From the NCBI GenBank assembly GCA_963705155.1, contig CAVPJC010000009.1:1-56411 (forward strand): DNA of 56,411 bases, in the 5' to 3' direction. Under the pieces are notes generated by a model. That model was not told the origin of the DNA. It saw nothing but the letters and a program-made list of their open reading frames with translations, and did not search any database. A program made the position numbers and the translations under genes. Source of the stretch: CAVPJC01 sp963705155. Lineage in GTDB: Bacteria; Chloroflexota; Anaerolineae; Anaerolineales; UBA4823. How positions within the stretch are numbered: position 1 is the first letter of the stretch; every line of letters begins with the position of its first letter. This document shows positions 8,839-18,834 of this stretch, piece by piece.

Positions 8839-9797
8839 ATGAGCCATACAGAAGAGATTGAACTAAAGCTGCTCCATACCATGATGCGGATCAGGAGATT
8901 GAAGAAAAGCTGATGGAGCTATTCTTGAACAACAAAATACCCGGGTTTTCGCACGTCACGATTGGGCAAGAGGCTGTTGCCGCAGGGGTATGCTTGGCGC
9001 TGGAAGAGCAAGATTATCTCACCTGCACCCACCGGGGTCACGGACACTGTGTGGCAAAGGGAATGGATCTTAAGCGCATGTACGCCGAGCTGATGGGAAA
9101 AAAGACCGGCTTTTGCCATGGTAAAGGCGGATCAATGCACGTTGCCGATTTTAAGAAAGGGGTGATCGGTGCAAATGGCATCGTAGGCGGCGGCATCCCG
9201 ATCGCTACAGGCGCGGCTCTCTCCGCTCAAATCCAGAATGATGGGCGCGTATGCGCTTGTTTCTTTGGGGACGGCGCAGTGGCGGAAGGCATGTATCACG
9301 AAAGTTTAAATGTTGCTGGGTTATGGAAACTGCCCATCGTTTATGTCATTGAAAATAATCTTTACGGGGAATGGACGCATTATTCGAAGCAGCACAGCAT
9401 TGAAGATCTATCGCTCAGTGGCGTTGGATACGGGATTCCCGGTTTACGGGTTGATGGTATGGATGTTCTAGCAGTTTATCGCGCAGCTGTGGAGGCAGTG
9501 CAGCGAGCACGGCGTGGCGATGGTCCAACCCTGCTCGAGTGTGTAACCTATCGCTACTTTGGCCATTCCATCGGTGGGCCAAAAGTCCCACGGCCTCAGG
9601 CCGAAATTGACGCGTACAAGAGACGGGATCCGATCAACACCTTGTCGGCAATGCTCATCCAATCTGGAAAAATAACACAACAGGTGATTGACGGCTGGGA
9701 TACAGATATCCGACAGGAGGTAGCAGATGCCGTCACTTTTGCTGAAGACAGTCCTTTCCCAGCGCCTGAAGAAGCTTTTGAAGATCTCTACGTATAA
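8839..9797 (+). CDS. 2-oxoacid/acetoin dehydrogenase E1 component, alpha subunit, frameshifted
   Basis: Thiamine-diphosphate E1 alpha subunit of a pyruvate/acetoin/branched-chain dehydrogenase-type complex. Clear motifs: THRGHGHCVAKG, GKGGSMHVAD, and the ThDP-Mg motif GDGAVAEGMYHES...ENN near residues 145-175, then RYFGHSIG. The true start is the ATG at 8839 after AAGGAAGG. A single missing T near 8902 (AGATTGAAG where AGATTTGAAG is expected for RRFEEK) breaks the frame; downstream the protein is intact. About 319 codons, typical of AcoA/PdhA. It is followed 13 bases later by E1 beta. No E3 is encoded nearby, so dihydrolipoamide dehydrogenase must come from elsewhere. Confidence 0.88.
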
Positions 9798-9810
9798 GGA
9801 TGAAATCTAA

Positions 9811-10785
9811 ATGAGAACCATGACTTACACCCAAGCAATTATTGAGGCGTTGCATGAAGAGATGCAGCGCGATGAACGTGTTGTCATCTGGGGAGAAGAT
9901 GTGGGACATGCCGGCGGGGCCTTCCAGGCGACCAAAGGCCTGGTTGAAAAGTTTGGAGAAAATCGTGTTCGTGATACCCCCATCTCTGAAAATATCATCG
10001 TTGGCCTGGCAGTTGGCGCGGCCGTAACTGGGCTGCGCCCTGTTCCCGAGATCATGTTTGCTGATTTTTTAACCCTGGCGATGGATCAGATTGCGAACCA
10101 GATGGCAAAAGCGCGTTATATGTCTGGAGGCCAGGTCATTTTACCGATCACTCTTCGAACCAGTAACGGAGCGGGATTAAGAGCAGCTGCCCAACACTCA
10201 CAAAGCTTGCACCCCTGGTTTATGAATTTGCCTGGAGTAAAAGTGGTGCTGCCTTCCACTCCCGCAGATGTGTACGGATTATTAAAGAGCAGTATTCGTG
10301 ACGATAATCCCGTGCTTTTCTTCGAGCATAAAAGTTTGTACGATATAAAGGGTGAGATTCCGGATGGGGATTATCTCATTCCAATTGGCAAAGCGGAAAT
10401 TAAAAGAGAAGGTACAGACGTAACGGTTGTAGCCGTCCAATACATGGTTTACCACGCACTTGCAGCGGCTGAGAAGCTGGAAAAAGAAGGGATTTCTGTC
10501 GAGGTGATCGATATACGTTCATTGGTGCCCCTTGACCGGGAAACGATTGTTAATTCCATCAAAAAAACAAAACATCTCGTAGTGGTAGATGAGTGTAATC
10601 TGAGCGGAGGTGTTCAAAGCGAGATTGCTGCTATCGCCGTTCAGGATGCTTTTTATCATATGGATGCCCCACCCAAGCTTCTCGGTGTGCCTAATGTCCC
10701 AATTCCACTTAGTCCCATCATGGAGGACCATGTTATTCCCAATGTTGACAGTATCATAAGGGCGGTAAAGGAGGTTTTGGAATAG
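9811..10785 (+). CDS. 2-oxoacid/acetoin dehydrogenase E1 component, beta subunit
   Basis: E1 beta subunit, 324 aa, intact. It has the transketolase-like central domain (VVIWGEDVGHAGGAFQATKG, RVRDTPISE, FADFLTLAMDQI) and the C-terminal transketolase domain (DVTVVAVQYMVYHAL, VEVIDIRSLVPLD, VVVDECNLSGGVQSEIA). With the alpha subunit it would form an alpha2beta2 enzyme that decarboxylates a 2-oxoacid, or cleaves acetoin, and passes the acyl group to lipoyl-E2. Substrate specificity cannot be read from the motifs. Only 4 bases separate it from the cyclic amidohydrolase that follows, an unusual order since E2 normally comes next. Confidence 0.93.
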   Translation: MRTMTYTQAIIEALHEEMQRDERVVIWGEDVGHAGGAFQATKGLVEKFGENRVRDTPISENIIVGLAVGAAVTGLRPVPEIMFADFLTLAMDQIANQMAKARYMSGGQVILPITLRTSNGAGLRAAAQHSQSLHPWFMNLPGVKVVLPSTPADVYGLLKSSIRDDNPVLFFEHKSLYDIKGEIPDGDYLIPIGKAEIKREGTDVTVVAVQYMVYHALAAAEKLEKEGISVEVIDIRSLVPLDRETIVNSIKKTKHLVVVDECNLSGGVQSEIAAIAVQDAFYHMDAPPKLLGVPNVPIPLSPIMEDHVIPNVDSIIRAVKEVLE

Positions 10786-10789
10786 ATTT

Positions 10790-12186
10790 ATGGCAAACCA
10801 ATACGAGACGATCATCACGAATGGGAAGGTCTTTTTACCGACGGGCTTATACCAATCCGATCTTGGTATTAAAAATGGGAAGATCGTTGCTATAGGGGAG
10901 CTCGATACTCATCAAACTGACCGGTTGATCGATGCCGGGGATAAATTGGTTTTGCCTGGAATGATCGATCCACACATCCATTTCTCTGATTACGATCCTC
11001 GACTCAGACCTTACCGCCATAGACGACTTCCATACCGCTTCGGTCGCGGCTGCGTTTGGTGGGAACACGACCTTACTCGATTTTGCTGTGCCAATCGATG
11101 GTAAAGAAGCCGGAGTCGCTGCCGCCAATAGGAGGGCAGGCGCTGATGGACAGGTTGCCGTTGATTACTCGTTGCATGTTGTGGTCGACCAGAGTGAGGA
11201 TATTGACGGGCAACGCCTGTCTGAATTACCTGGGCTGGGTATAAACTCCGTAAAGGCGTTCACAACTTTTGGGAGCATGACTGATGACTGGGAGGTAACC
11301 AAGCTCTGTGCCCAGGTAAAAAAGCACGGCATATTGGTGATGTTCCATGCCGAAAACGCATCGCTGATTTCGCGGGTACGAGTCGGTACTGGCTGGGAGA
11401 GGAAATTTTAAAACGAGCGAATTTCCAGCCTCCAGACCTGAGATGACAGAGGTGACGACCGTACAACAAGCCATATTGATTGCTGAGTATACAGGGGCAG
11501 CAATTTACATCGTCCATATTTCGTCCGGAGCAGCCGTGCGATTGATACGGGAGGCGCAAAGCCGCGGGCTGCCAGTATTTGGAGAAACGGGACCCCATTA
11601 CCTGGTTTTAACAGATGAGGTCTACAGATCGCCGGATGGTCCAGCTTTTCTTTGTTGCCCTCCCATCCGTACCTCGATGGATAATGAGCTACTTTGGGCA
11701 GGTATAGTTGACGGAACCATCCGTACGGTAGGATCCGATCACTGCGGATTTTCCCTTGCCCAAAAAGTGCTCAGCAAGGATGACTTTCGGACCAACATAA
11801 AAGGACTTCCGACGTTGGAGTCGCGTGTACCGGTTATGTTCTCTGAAGGTGTGGTTAAAGGACGGATTAGTTTATCCCGTTTTGTGGAAGTCATGTCAAC
11901 CAATGCAGCCAAAATTTTCGGGCTGTATCCCAGTAAGGGCACTTTGCTGCCAGGCAGTGACGCTGATATATGCATCCTGGACCATCAATTCGAATGGAAG
12001 ATATCTGCAAAGAATCTACACGTTGATTATGGTTGGAGTCCATACGAAGGCATGAATGTCACCGGCAAACCCATCCTGACTATGCTGCGCGGCAAGATCA
12101 TTACAGACGGGGAACACTATCTTGGAAATCCGGGGGATGGTCAATTCATCCATCGATCTCCATTCATAGCCCCTGTGTTTTCTTAG
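10790..12186 (+). CDS. cyclic amidohydrolase (hydantoinase/dihydropyrimidinase/allantoinase family), frameshifted
   Basis: Binuclear-metal amidohydrolase that opens cyclic ureides. All metal ligands are present: HxH in PGMIDPHIHFSD, the carboxylatable Lys in GINSVKAFTTF, His in VMFHAEN, His in IYIVHISS, and Asp in VGSDHCGFS. The C-terminal HVDYGWSPYEGMNVTGKP resembles hydantoinases and dihydropyrimidinases more than classical allantoinases. About 465 codons, as expected. Frameshifts near 11000 and 11400 put the protein into three frames, with homology running through, so they are probably sequence errors. It sits between E1 beta and E2. With the racemase at 14931 it suggests turnover of a chiral ring such as allantoin or a substituted hydantoin. 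Confidence 0.86.
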
Positions 12187-12210
12187 TTTTATTACTTAAA
12201 GGGACAACTT

Positions 12211-13397
12211 ATGGCAACAAAAGTATTTATGCCCAAACTCGGTTTGACCATGAAAGAAGGAACCATTGTTCATTGGCTGGTCGACGAAGGCCAGCCTGTA
12301 ACTGCTGGTACTATTTTGTTTGAAGTTGAGAACGAAAAAGCGGTGCATGAGATCGATGCCCAGGTATCGGGTGTCCTTGGACCTCACCTGTTGAAAGAAG
12401 GGGAAACAGCCATCATCGGCACCGTGATCGCTTATATCCTCGAGTCAGGAGAGACATTGGCTGATCTGCCCCAGGCAATTGAGAGTGAGCAAGCACCGGC
12501 ACAGGTGATGCGCTCTGAGTCTACGGCTCTGAAAGCAAAACCCGAAAGGGAGATCCTCGCCTCTCCAATTGCCAAGAGGTTGGCGAAGGAAAAAGGCATT
12601 GACCTCTCTACAGTCCAGGGCAGCGGACCGGGTGGGAGAATCACCGAAGCTGATGTGCTCAATGCGCTTAAATCGAAAGCAGAACTCAGTTCCTGGCCCC
12701 AGCCCGAAGGCGAGACGAGAGGTTCAATTCCAGGGCGTGCGGCGGGTGATTGCTGAGCGCATGGTCGGGTCACTGGTGGGGAGCGCACAGTTGACTCTGT
12801 GCAGGGAAGTGGATGCAACCGAATTGGTTCAATGGCGAAATGAGATTAACGCAGGCTCGTGCGGAAGCTGATCAGGTTTCCTTCAATGTGCTGTTCATCC
12901 ATTTGGTCGCACGCGCCCTAAGCGAGTTCCCGGAGATGAACTGCCGCCTGGTGGAAAATACGATCGTCCAATTGGAAATGGTCAATATTGGTTTGGCGAT
13001 CGATACCGAGCGCGGTTTGGTGGTCCCGGTGATTAAGAACGCTGACAGGAAATCGATCAATGAGATCCGTGCCGATGTCAGCCGCCTGATGGAACGCGTC
13101 AAACAAAATCGGGCTACAACTGAGGATTTGTCCGAAGGTACCTTTACGATCACCAATCTTGGCAGTTTTGGCGTGGATACCTTCACCCCGATCCTCAATC
13201 CTCCCGAGTGCGGTATTCTGGGAGTGGGTCGGATTGTTCAGAAGCTTGTGGTCAAAGAAGACACGGGAGCGTTCATGGTTCGCCGGATGTTGAATTTATC
13301 GATAACCTTCGACCATCGCCTGATCGATGGCGTGCCTGCGGCGCGATTTTTGGCGGTGTTATCCAGATTGATCGAAAATCCTCCAAAAGAGGTGTAA
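12211..13397 (+). CDS. 2-oxoacid dehydrogenase E2 (dihydrolipoamide acyltransferase), frameshifted
   Basis: Lipoyl-bearing acyltransferase core of the complex, about 395 codons. Domains in order: one lipoyl domain (residues 1-78) with the modified Lys in EVENEKAVHEI, where the usual TDKA is replaced by NEKA; a short linker; the E1/E3-binding domain (SPIAKRLAKEKGIDL, GSGPGGRITEADV); and the catalytic domain ending with the active-site FDHRLIDGVPAARFL. Frameshifts near 12710 and 12850 divide it over three frames; the order and completeness of the domains argue for sequence errors. It is separated from its E1 partners by the cyclic amidohydrolase. An E3-binding domain is present although no E3 gene is nearby. 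Confidence 0.88.
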
Positions 13398-13425
13398 TTC
13401 CATTCCGTTAGAAAGGTACAGGTAG

Positions 13426-14946
13426 ATGAGAATTCTCGTAAAAAACGGTTACGTCCTTACATTGGACGATCAAAATACAATTTTTGAGCGGGGCGATGTA
13501 TGGATCGAGGATGATTTGATTCGTTCCGTGGGGACCGGCATCGAACCCCAACAGGGCAAGGCGGATAAGATCATCGATGCCTCGGAAAAGATCGTCATGC
13601 CGGGGTTGGTAAACGCCCATTTTCATAGCGGGGAACGGTTGATGCGGGGTATGGCATCTGGTTACCCAAATGAACTGTGGAATCTTTTTGTATATCCAGC
13701 TATTGGCACAGCATTTGAATTGGATCCACGTTTACTCTATTTGCAAACAATCCTTGGCGCGATCGAAAGTGTAAAAAATGGGGTCACATCAGTTCACGAT
13801 CAAAGCCGGGAATGGTCCCTGGTTCCCCATCCAGACGCACCACAGGCATATTTTTCGGCATATGAGCAAACCGGGTTGCGAACAGCCATCGCCATCGACA
13901 TTGTAGATGTTCCCTGGTATGACACTATTCCGGACCTTGCGGATAGGCTTCCTGAAGACATATTAGCTGAGATGAAGGGTGGAGACCTGGAATCGCACTG
14001 GAAATTATCCAAAATGGATGAAGTGATCGGCCTGTGTAGGACATACATTGACCAGTGGCATGGTTATGACGGCAGATTTTCAGTCACGATCAGTCCATCG
14101 GCTCCGCAACGCTGCACAGAGGAAATGCTGGTAAAGCTGGGAGAGATTGCAAGAGAGTATGATCTTGCCTACACATCTCACCTGCTTGAAACGCGGATCC
14201 AGTTTTCGTTGGGCCGGCGCCAACGCTTTAACGGCTCCATCGTGCGCTATCTGGATGATCTCGGGCTGCTATGGCCCAGATCCAGTTATGCCCATGTAAT
14301 TTGGGTGACGGATGATGACCTGGACCGCTTGGCCAGAAATAACTGCTGCGTTGTGCATCTCCCAATTTGCAACCATTATATGGGAAGCGGGGTGATGCCA
14401 TATCGAAAGATGAAGGAAAGAGGGATCCACATTGCCCTTGGTTCCGATGGGGTTGCTGGAAGTGGCAATATGTCGATGTTTGATTCGATGAAGACAGCCT
14501 CTCTGATGCACAATCTTTCGACCCCACAGCTTGAAGACTGGCCGACCTCATTGGATGTCCTTCGAATGGCTACCAGAGAAGGTAACCTTGGAATGGGGCT
14601 TGATAACCAAATTGGTGAACTTTCTGCAGGCAAAAAGGCCGATTTGATCATACTTGATCGATTAACCGAGAGCTTTATTCCACTGAACAATGTGGTGGAT
14701 CAATTGGTGTTCGCTGAAAATGGGAGCTCGGTAGAGACTGTAATTATCAATGGTAAGGTCGTTATGGAGGATCGCAAGTTGACAACAGTCAATGAGCGGG
14801 ACATTCTGGATGAGCTGAGGATTTACCAACCAAAGCTGGATGAGTTTCGCAAACATGCTGTCACAACAAGCAAGCGGATTTACCCTCATCTTCACCAGAT
14901 CTACCAGGAGGCAGTCAGCGAGGTGGATCGATGCTTCAAGAAGTAA
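13426..14946 (+). CDS. TrzA/AtzA-type amidohydrolase (aminohydrolase/deaminase)
   Basis: Mononuclear-metal amidohydrolase of the chlorohydrolase / 8-oxoguanine deaminase / SAH deaminase branch, 506 aa and intact. Metal and catalytic motifs: NAHFHSGE (HxH), YTSHLLET (third His and Glu), SYAHVIWVTDDDL, and GSDGVAGSGNMSMF (Asp). It starts VLTLDDQNTIFERGDVWIEDD and ends GKKADLIILDR...VIINGKVV, the flanking beta-sandwich. Family members deaminate or dehalogenate purines, pyrimidines or triazines, or open rings. In this cluster, deamination of an imported N-heterocycle is plausible (inference). The end overlaps the racemase gene by 16 bases, so the two are likely co-translated. Confidence 0.9.
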   Translation: MRILVKNGYVLTLDDQNTIFERGDVWIEDDLIRSVGTGIEPQQGKADKIIDASEKIVMPGLVNAHFHSGERLMRGMASGYPNELWNLFVYPAIGTAFELDPRLLYLQTILGAIESVKNGVTSVHDQSREWSLVPHPDAPQAYFSAYEQTGLRTAIAIDIVDVPWYDTIPDLADRLPEDILAEMKGGDLESHWKLSKMDEVIGLCRTYIDQWHGYDGRFSVTISPSAPQRCTEEMLVKLGEIAREYDLAYTSHLLETRIQFSLGRRQRFNGSIVRYLDDLGLLWPRSSYAHVIWVTDDDLDRLARNNCCVVHLPICNHYMGSGVMPYRKMKERGIHIALGSDGVAGSGNMSMFDSMKTASLMHNLSTPQLEDWPTSLDVLRMATREGNLGMGLDNQIGELSAGKKADLIILDRLTESFIPLNNVVDQLVFAENGSSVETVIINGKVVMEDRKLTTVNERDILDELRIYQPKLDEFRKHAVTTSKRIYPHLHQIYQEAVSEVDRCFKK

Positions 14947-15707
14947 AACGTAAGATATTAATCATCAATCCGAACACCAATCCAGTAGCAACTCAAATCA
15001 TTGAGTCGAAACTTCAGCCTTTTGTCCGTCCTGGAACCCAGATTAAGTGCGTGAATGCAGAGAATGGCCCCCAGGGAATAGACACCTATTTGGATATTGC
15101 CATTTCCTCGATCGAAGCCGCAAAGATCGTTGCAGCAAACCGAAATGATTATGATGCCTTCATCCTGGCTTGTGGGATCGACCCGGGGTTGGATGCATGC
15201 CGGCAGATTGTCACCCAGCCGGTGGTTGGGATCGCTGAAGCAGCCATGTTATTGGCATGCACACTTGGGCATAAGTTCTCGATTATCACCACGCTGAAAG
15301 AGGAAATTCCACAAATCGAAGATCTGGTTGCCCGCTATGGTTTATCGACCCGCCTGACTTCTATACGACCCATTCAAATGACTACGGCCGAGCTCGCCGA
15401 CCGGAAAGCAATGTTCAATCGAATTATCGAAGCTTCCCAAAAAGCAGTCCTGGAAGATATGGCAGAAGTAATTGTATTAACCGGTTCGGTGATGGCTGGC
15501 TCACAAGATGAGATTTCGAAAGCCATCCACGTTCCTGTAGTTGTGGGCCTGATCAGCGCTTTGTTGCTGACCGAAGCCCTGCTGGATTACGGTTCCGGCA
15601 CTAGCAAGGCCTATAAATACAAACAAATCGTAAAAATGGATAGATTGCTTGGCTATGACGAATTTCAGAGCGTATACAGTGGAGAACCACATGAGACTAC
15701 AGAATAA
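14931..15707 (+). CDS. Asp/Glu/hydantoin racemase family protein (allantoin/hydantoin racemase-like)
   Basis: Cofactor-independent racemase fold, 258 aa. It has LIINPNTNPVATQII at the N-terminus, the first catalytic Cys in AFILACGIDPGL, and the second half ending in EVIVLTGSVMAG. In the second motif the usual Cys (LGCTG/LGCAG) is replaced by Thr (VLTGS), so the two-base mechanism of a classical racemase may be lost; an epimerase or lyase role, or decarboxylase-like activity as in related maleate/arylmalonate enzymes, is possible. Position between amidohydrolases agrees with hydantoin or allantoin stereo-inversion. It overlaps the preceding gene by 16 bases and the following SDR gene by 17. 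Confidence 0.82.
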   Translation: MLQEVKRKILIINPNTNPVATQIIESKLQPFVRPGTQIKCVNAENGPQGIDTYLDIAISSIEAAKIVAANRNDYDAFILACGIDPGLDACRQIVTQPVVGIAEAAMLLACTLGHKFSIITTLKEEIPQIEDLVARYGLSTRLTSIRPIQMTTAELADRKAMFNRIIEASQKAVLEDMAEVIVLTGSVMAGSQDEISKAIHVPVVVGLISALLLTEALLDYGSGTSKAYKYKQIVKMDRLLGYDEFQSVYSGEPHETTE

Positions 15708-16470
15708 AATCACCATTATCACGGGTGCGGGCCAGGGGGTTGGGCAGGCTGCTGCATTGCTTTTTGCTCGAGAAGGCGCCAAAGTCATCGTCAACGATGT
15801 TGACAAATCCAGGGCGATGCAAACCGCGGATCTGATTTCTCAAGCAAATGGTGAATGTTTGGTTGTGGTTGCCGATATCTCGGAAGAGAAACATGTTCAA
15901 AGATTGATTTCCGAGACAATGGCCAAATTCGGACGAATCGATGTGTTGTATAACAATGCCGGCATATTCATCAACGAAGATGGCTCGTTACCGGCTTTAG
16001 ACGTGTGGGAACGGAATATCAAGGTCAACCTTACCGGGACTTATCTTACATGCAAGTACGCTATTCCCGAATTGCTCAAAAATGAGGGCGGCGCCATCTT
16101 GAACACGGGGTCCTTCGTTGCTCTGAGGGGTGTGACCTTTTCGCAAGATGCCTACGCGGTCAGCAAAGGAGGGGTGTTTACCCTGACGCAGGCGTTGGCA
16201 GTGAAATACGGGCCTCGTAATATTCGAGTCAACTGCCTGGCTCCCGGTCCGATCGAAACTCCATTAATGCGGCAGACCGATTCTTTGCCCGGGAACATTC
16301 ATCTGGATCGAATTCCCATGCGGCGTTTTGGGCAACCCGAAGACGTGGCCAGAGCGGCGTTGTTTCTGGTTTCGGATGAAGCTTCCTGGATTACAGGTGT
16401 GATCTTCTCCGTAGATGGAGGTTATTCCGCAATCACCATTCACCACCTGGAGATTCCAGATGTCCATTGA
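15691..16470 (+). CDS. short-chain dehydrogenase/reductase
   Basis: SDR oxidoreductase of 259 aa with TGAGQGVG, an acidic residue after beta-2 (VNDVDKS, favouring NAD), NNAG, and the catalytic YAVSKGG preceded by the active Ser in NTGSFVAL. The start is the ATG at 15691 with GGAG 7 bases upstream; an upstream start would only extend into the racemase gene. It overlaps the racemase end by 17 bases and the next amidohydrolase by 11 (ATGTCCATTGA), indicating translational coupling. It differs from the SDR at 8010 and is not a recent duplicate. Confidence 0.9.
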   Translation: MRLQNKITIITGAGQGVGQAAALLFAREGAKVIVNDVDKSRAMQTADLISQANGECLVVVADISEEKHVQRLISETMAKFGRIDVLYNNAGIFINEDGSLPALDVWERNIKVNLTGTYLTCKYAIPELLKNEGGAILNTGSFVALRGVTFSQDAYAVSKGGVFTLTQALAVKYGPRNIRVNCLAPGPIETPLMRQTDSLPGNIHLDRIPMRRFGQPEDVARAALFLVSDEASWITGVIFSVDGGYSAITIHHLEIPDVH

Positions 16471-17647
16471 ACTGGCCGAGATACTGCTCTTGGCCGAAAG
16501 GATGTTTACCGGCAACGAAGATCACATCCGTAAAGGCTGGGGTGTATTAGTACATGGCAAGAAGATCCTGGCAGTAGAGCCGCAGGAAAAGTTATTGCAT
16601 GAGTACCCCGATGCGCAACGTATTGATCTCGGAAACCGCACCATTCTGCCTGGCTTGATCGATGCTCACCGGCATATCCTTGGGAAAAGCGGCGAGAAGG
16701 TCACTACCGAATTGATGGTATCCGGAACGATATTGGGGGTAATTGTCGCAAAAGAGACCCTGGAGGATGGAATCACAACGGTCAGGGATCCCGGATGCCG
16801 TCATTATGGAATATTCACACTAAAGCGCGCCATCGAAGATGGCTTAATGCCTGGCCCACAAATTTACGCTTCTGGCCCGAACCCAACCGGTCGGGCTGCC
16901 CCGCAGAGCTGGCGAAATTGCTATGTGAGGGGTCCCTGGTCAATGCGTAATGAAGTACGCAAGTTGGTAGAGGCAGGGGCTGATTGGATTAAGATCATTG
17001 TCAGCCAGGCCACAGAAGAAAGCGACTGGAAATCATTTATCCGTTATTTGACAGACGAAGAGATCCTGGCGGCTGTAGAAGAGGCCCATACTCTCGGACG
17101 GCGAATTAGTTGTCACGTGGAGGGCTTGGAGGCTGCTAAAGCAGTGATCCGAGCTGGCGTTGATGCGATTGAACATGGAACTGTATTGGATGAAGTTGCC
17201 GTAAAGATGATGGTGGATCATAATGTATGCTTGGTGCCGACCTTAAGCGTATTTGAGAGCGAGGGTGAACCTTATTACTCAATGACTGATAAACGATCCG
17301 ATTACGAGAGCTACCTGGAAAGTCACCGCGGGAGTTTCAGGCTTGCCTGTGATGCAGGTGTCACCATAGCCGCTGGGACCGATGTGGTGGAGCCCGTCCC
17401 CCCGCGAGGCAGCCTGGCCGGAGAAATCGAACGAATAATTCAAGATGGCATGAGCACGTTTGCCGCCTTGCAGTCGGCCACCACAGGGGGATCTGTTGTG
17501 TTGGGGATTGCACACCAGACTGGTACGCTTGAACCGGGAAAACTTGCTGACATTATCGCGATCCAGGGAGATCCCCTCGAGCAGATTCAAGCTCTTAAAA
17601 GCGTAGATTTTATTATGAAACAAGGAAAGATTTATCGTAATTGTTGA
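16460..17647 (+). CDS. imidazolonepropionase/prolidase-like amidohydrolase
   Basis: Binuclear amidohydrolase, 395 aa, of the family that includes imidazolonepropionase and Xaa-Pro/Xaa-Arg dipeptidases. All ligands are visible: LIDAHRHIL (HxH), GADWIKIIVS (carboxylatable Lys), ISCHVEG, DAIEHGT and AAGTDV. The beta-sandwich ends LEPGKLADIIAIQGDP. ATG at 16460, with GGAG upstream, overlaps the preceding SDR gene. Family members hydrolyse cyclic amides or small dipeptide-like bonds. It may carry out a later C-N cleavage in the pathway, for example of the open-chain product of the hydantoinase (inference). Confidence 0.9.
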   Translation: MSIELAEILLLAERMFTGNEDHIRKGWGVLVHGKKILAVEPQEKLLHEYPDAQRIDLGNRTILPGLIDAHRHILGKSGEKVTTELMVSGTILGVIVAKETLEDGITTVRDPGCRHYGIFTLKRAIEDGLMPGPQIYASGPNPTGRAAPQSWRNCYVRGPWSMRNEVRKLVEAGADWIKIIVSQATEESDWKSFIRYLTDEEILAAVEEAHTLGRRISCHVEGLEAAKAVIRAGVDAIEHGTVLDEVAVKMMVDHNVCLVPTLSVFESEGEPYYSMTDKRSDYESYLESHRGSFRLACDAGVTIAAGTDVVEPVPPRGSLAGEIERIIQDGMSTFAALQSATTGGSVVLGIAHQTGTLEPGKLADIIAIQGDPLEQIQALKSVDFIMKQGKIYRNC

Positions 17648-17723
17648 GACAATAAGATTGAAACAATCTGCCTCGAACAAGGAACGTAAACAAATCCAGA
17701 AATCAACTGCCAGGAGCTAAGCA

Positions 17724-18786
17724 ATGATGGAAACGATGACGATGCATGACCGCATGCTGGCTGTGGTCCTGGGACGTGAACATGATCGTATACCGTTTGC
17801 AATGTATGAAGAAATGTTCCTCCCGAGCAAGCCTTCGAGCACCTGGGGCGTGGCCATATCGGCATTATACGCTATCCTCCAATATTCCGGGCCGAGCATC
17901 CCCAATGCCGTTTCGAAAGGGAGTTTTTCAGAGAGGGTGAGATCAAATGTCAGCGTAATGTTCTCCACACGCCTAAGGGTGACCTGGAAGAGATCAGAGT
18001 ATTCGAGCCCGCCTATGATAGCTCGACGGCCGCAAGCATTTTATCGAAACTCCCAATGATTATGAGGCTTTATGGAGTTATTTGGAGGATTCTGTAATCC
18101 TGGATAATTTCGACCAGTATTACCGCGACGAAGCTGAACTTGGCGAGGACGGCCTGGTCATGGCGGTGACTGAAAAAACCCCCTGGCAGCAGCTGTGGAT
18201 CGTCTGGGTGGGTTTGGAAGCCCTGTCCTACCACCTGATTGACTACGCGGACTATGTTGAGCATACCTTTGATCTCCTGACGCGCCGCGAGCGGCAGATA
18301 TTTGAGATTGCCTACCGTTCTCCTGCTCCATTTATCAGTATTCCAGAGAACTTGACCGCGCCGGCGATCGGGGTGGCGCGTTTTCGCAAATACTGTGTAC
18401 CTCTCCATAATGAGCTGGCTGGGATGCTGGCCGAGCGCGGCGCACCCGTCGTGGTTCATTTCGATGGGATGCTGAAGCCGCTGTGGAATGATATTGCTAA
18501 CTCTTTGATTAAAGGCGTTGAATCTTTCACACCTGTGCCAGACTGTGACACAACCGTAGCTGAGGCGGTCGCACTTTGGCCAGACAAGATTCTCATGATT
18601 AACTTCCCATCCTCCGTACATTTGGAAACACCAGCACAGATCCGCGCCACAACCGAAGAGATATTGGACGCTGCAGGTCATACCGGACGCCTGCAGATCC
18701 AGATATCGGAAAATGTGCCCTTGGACGTCTGGCGAACAAGTTTTCCTGCTATCATTAAATCTATCGAAGCATTTGGAATGCCCTGA
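17724..18786 (+). CDS. uroporphyrinogen decarboxylase (URO-D)-fold protein, frameshifted
   Basis: Reads MHDRMLAVVLGREHDRIPFAMYEEMF, then, after frameshifts near 17830 and 18040, continues to a long intact part (18082-18786) with the TIM-barrel pattern of the URO-D/MtaA family: GAPVVVHFDGMLKPLWNDIA, ESFTPVPDCDTTVAEA and ILDAAGHTGRLQIQISENVP. Corrinoid methyltransferases of this family carry a zinc site of the His-x-Cys kind; here I see HFDG without Cys at that place. A standard MtaA or HemE function is therefore doubtful, and many such proteins in anaerobes have unknown roles. It is followed by the MoaD-like and oxidoreductase genes. About 353 codons. Confidence 0.72.
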
Positions 18787-18834
18787 TCGAGAATTGCTTT
18801 TCGCGTGAAAACGGAAAGCGGTATACGGAGTTAT

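Noticed and set aside
17655..17669. Small dyad AGATTG-AAA-CAATCT after the amidohydrolase stop
   Set aside because: Only 6-base AT-rich arms and no T-run; could be chance.
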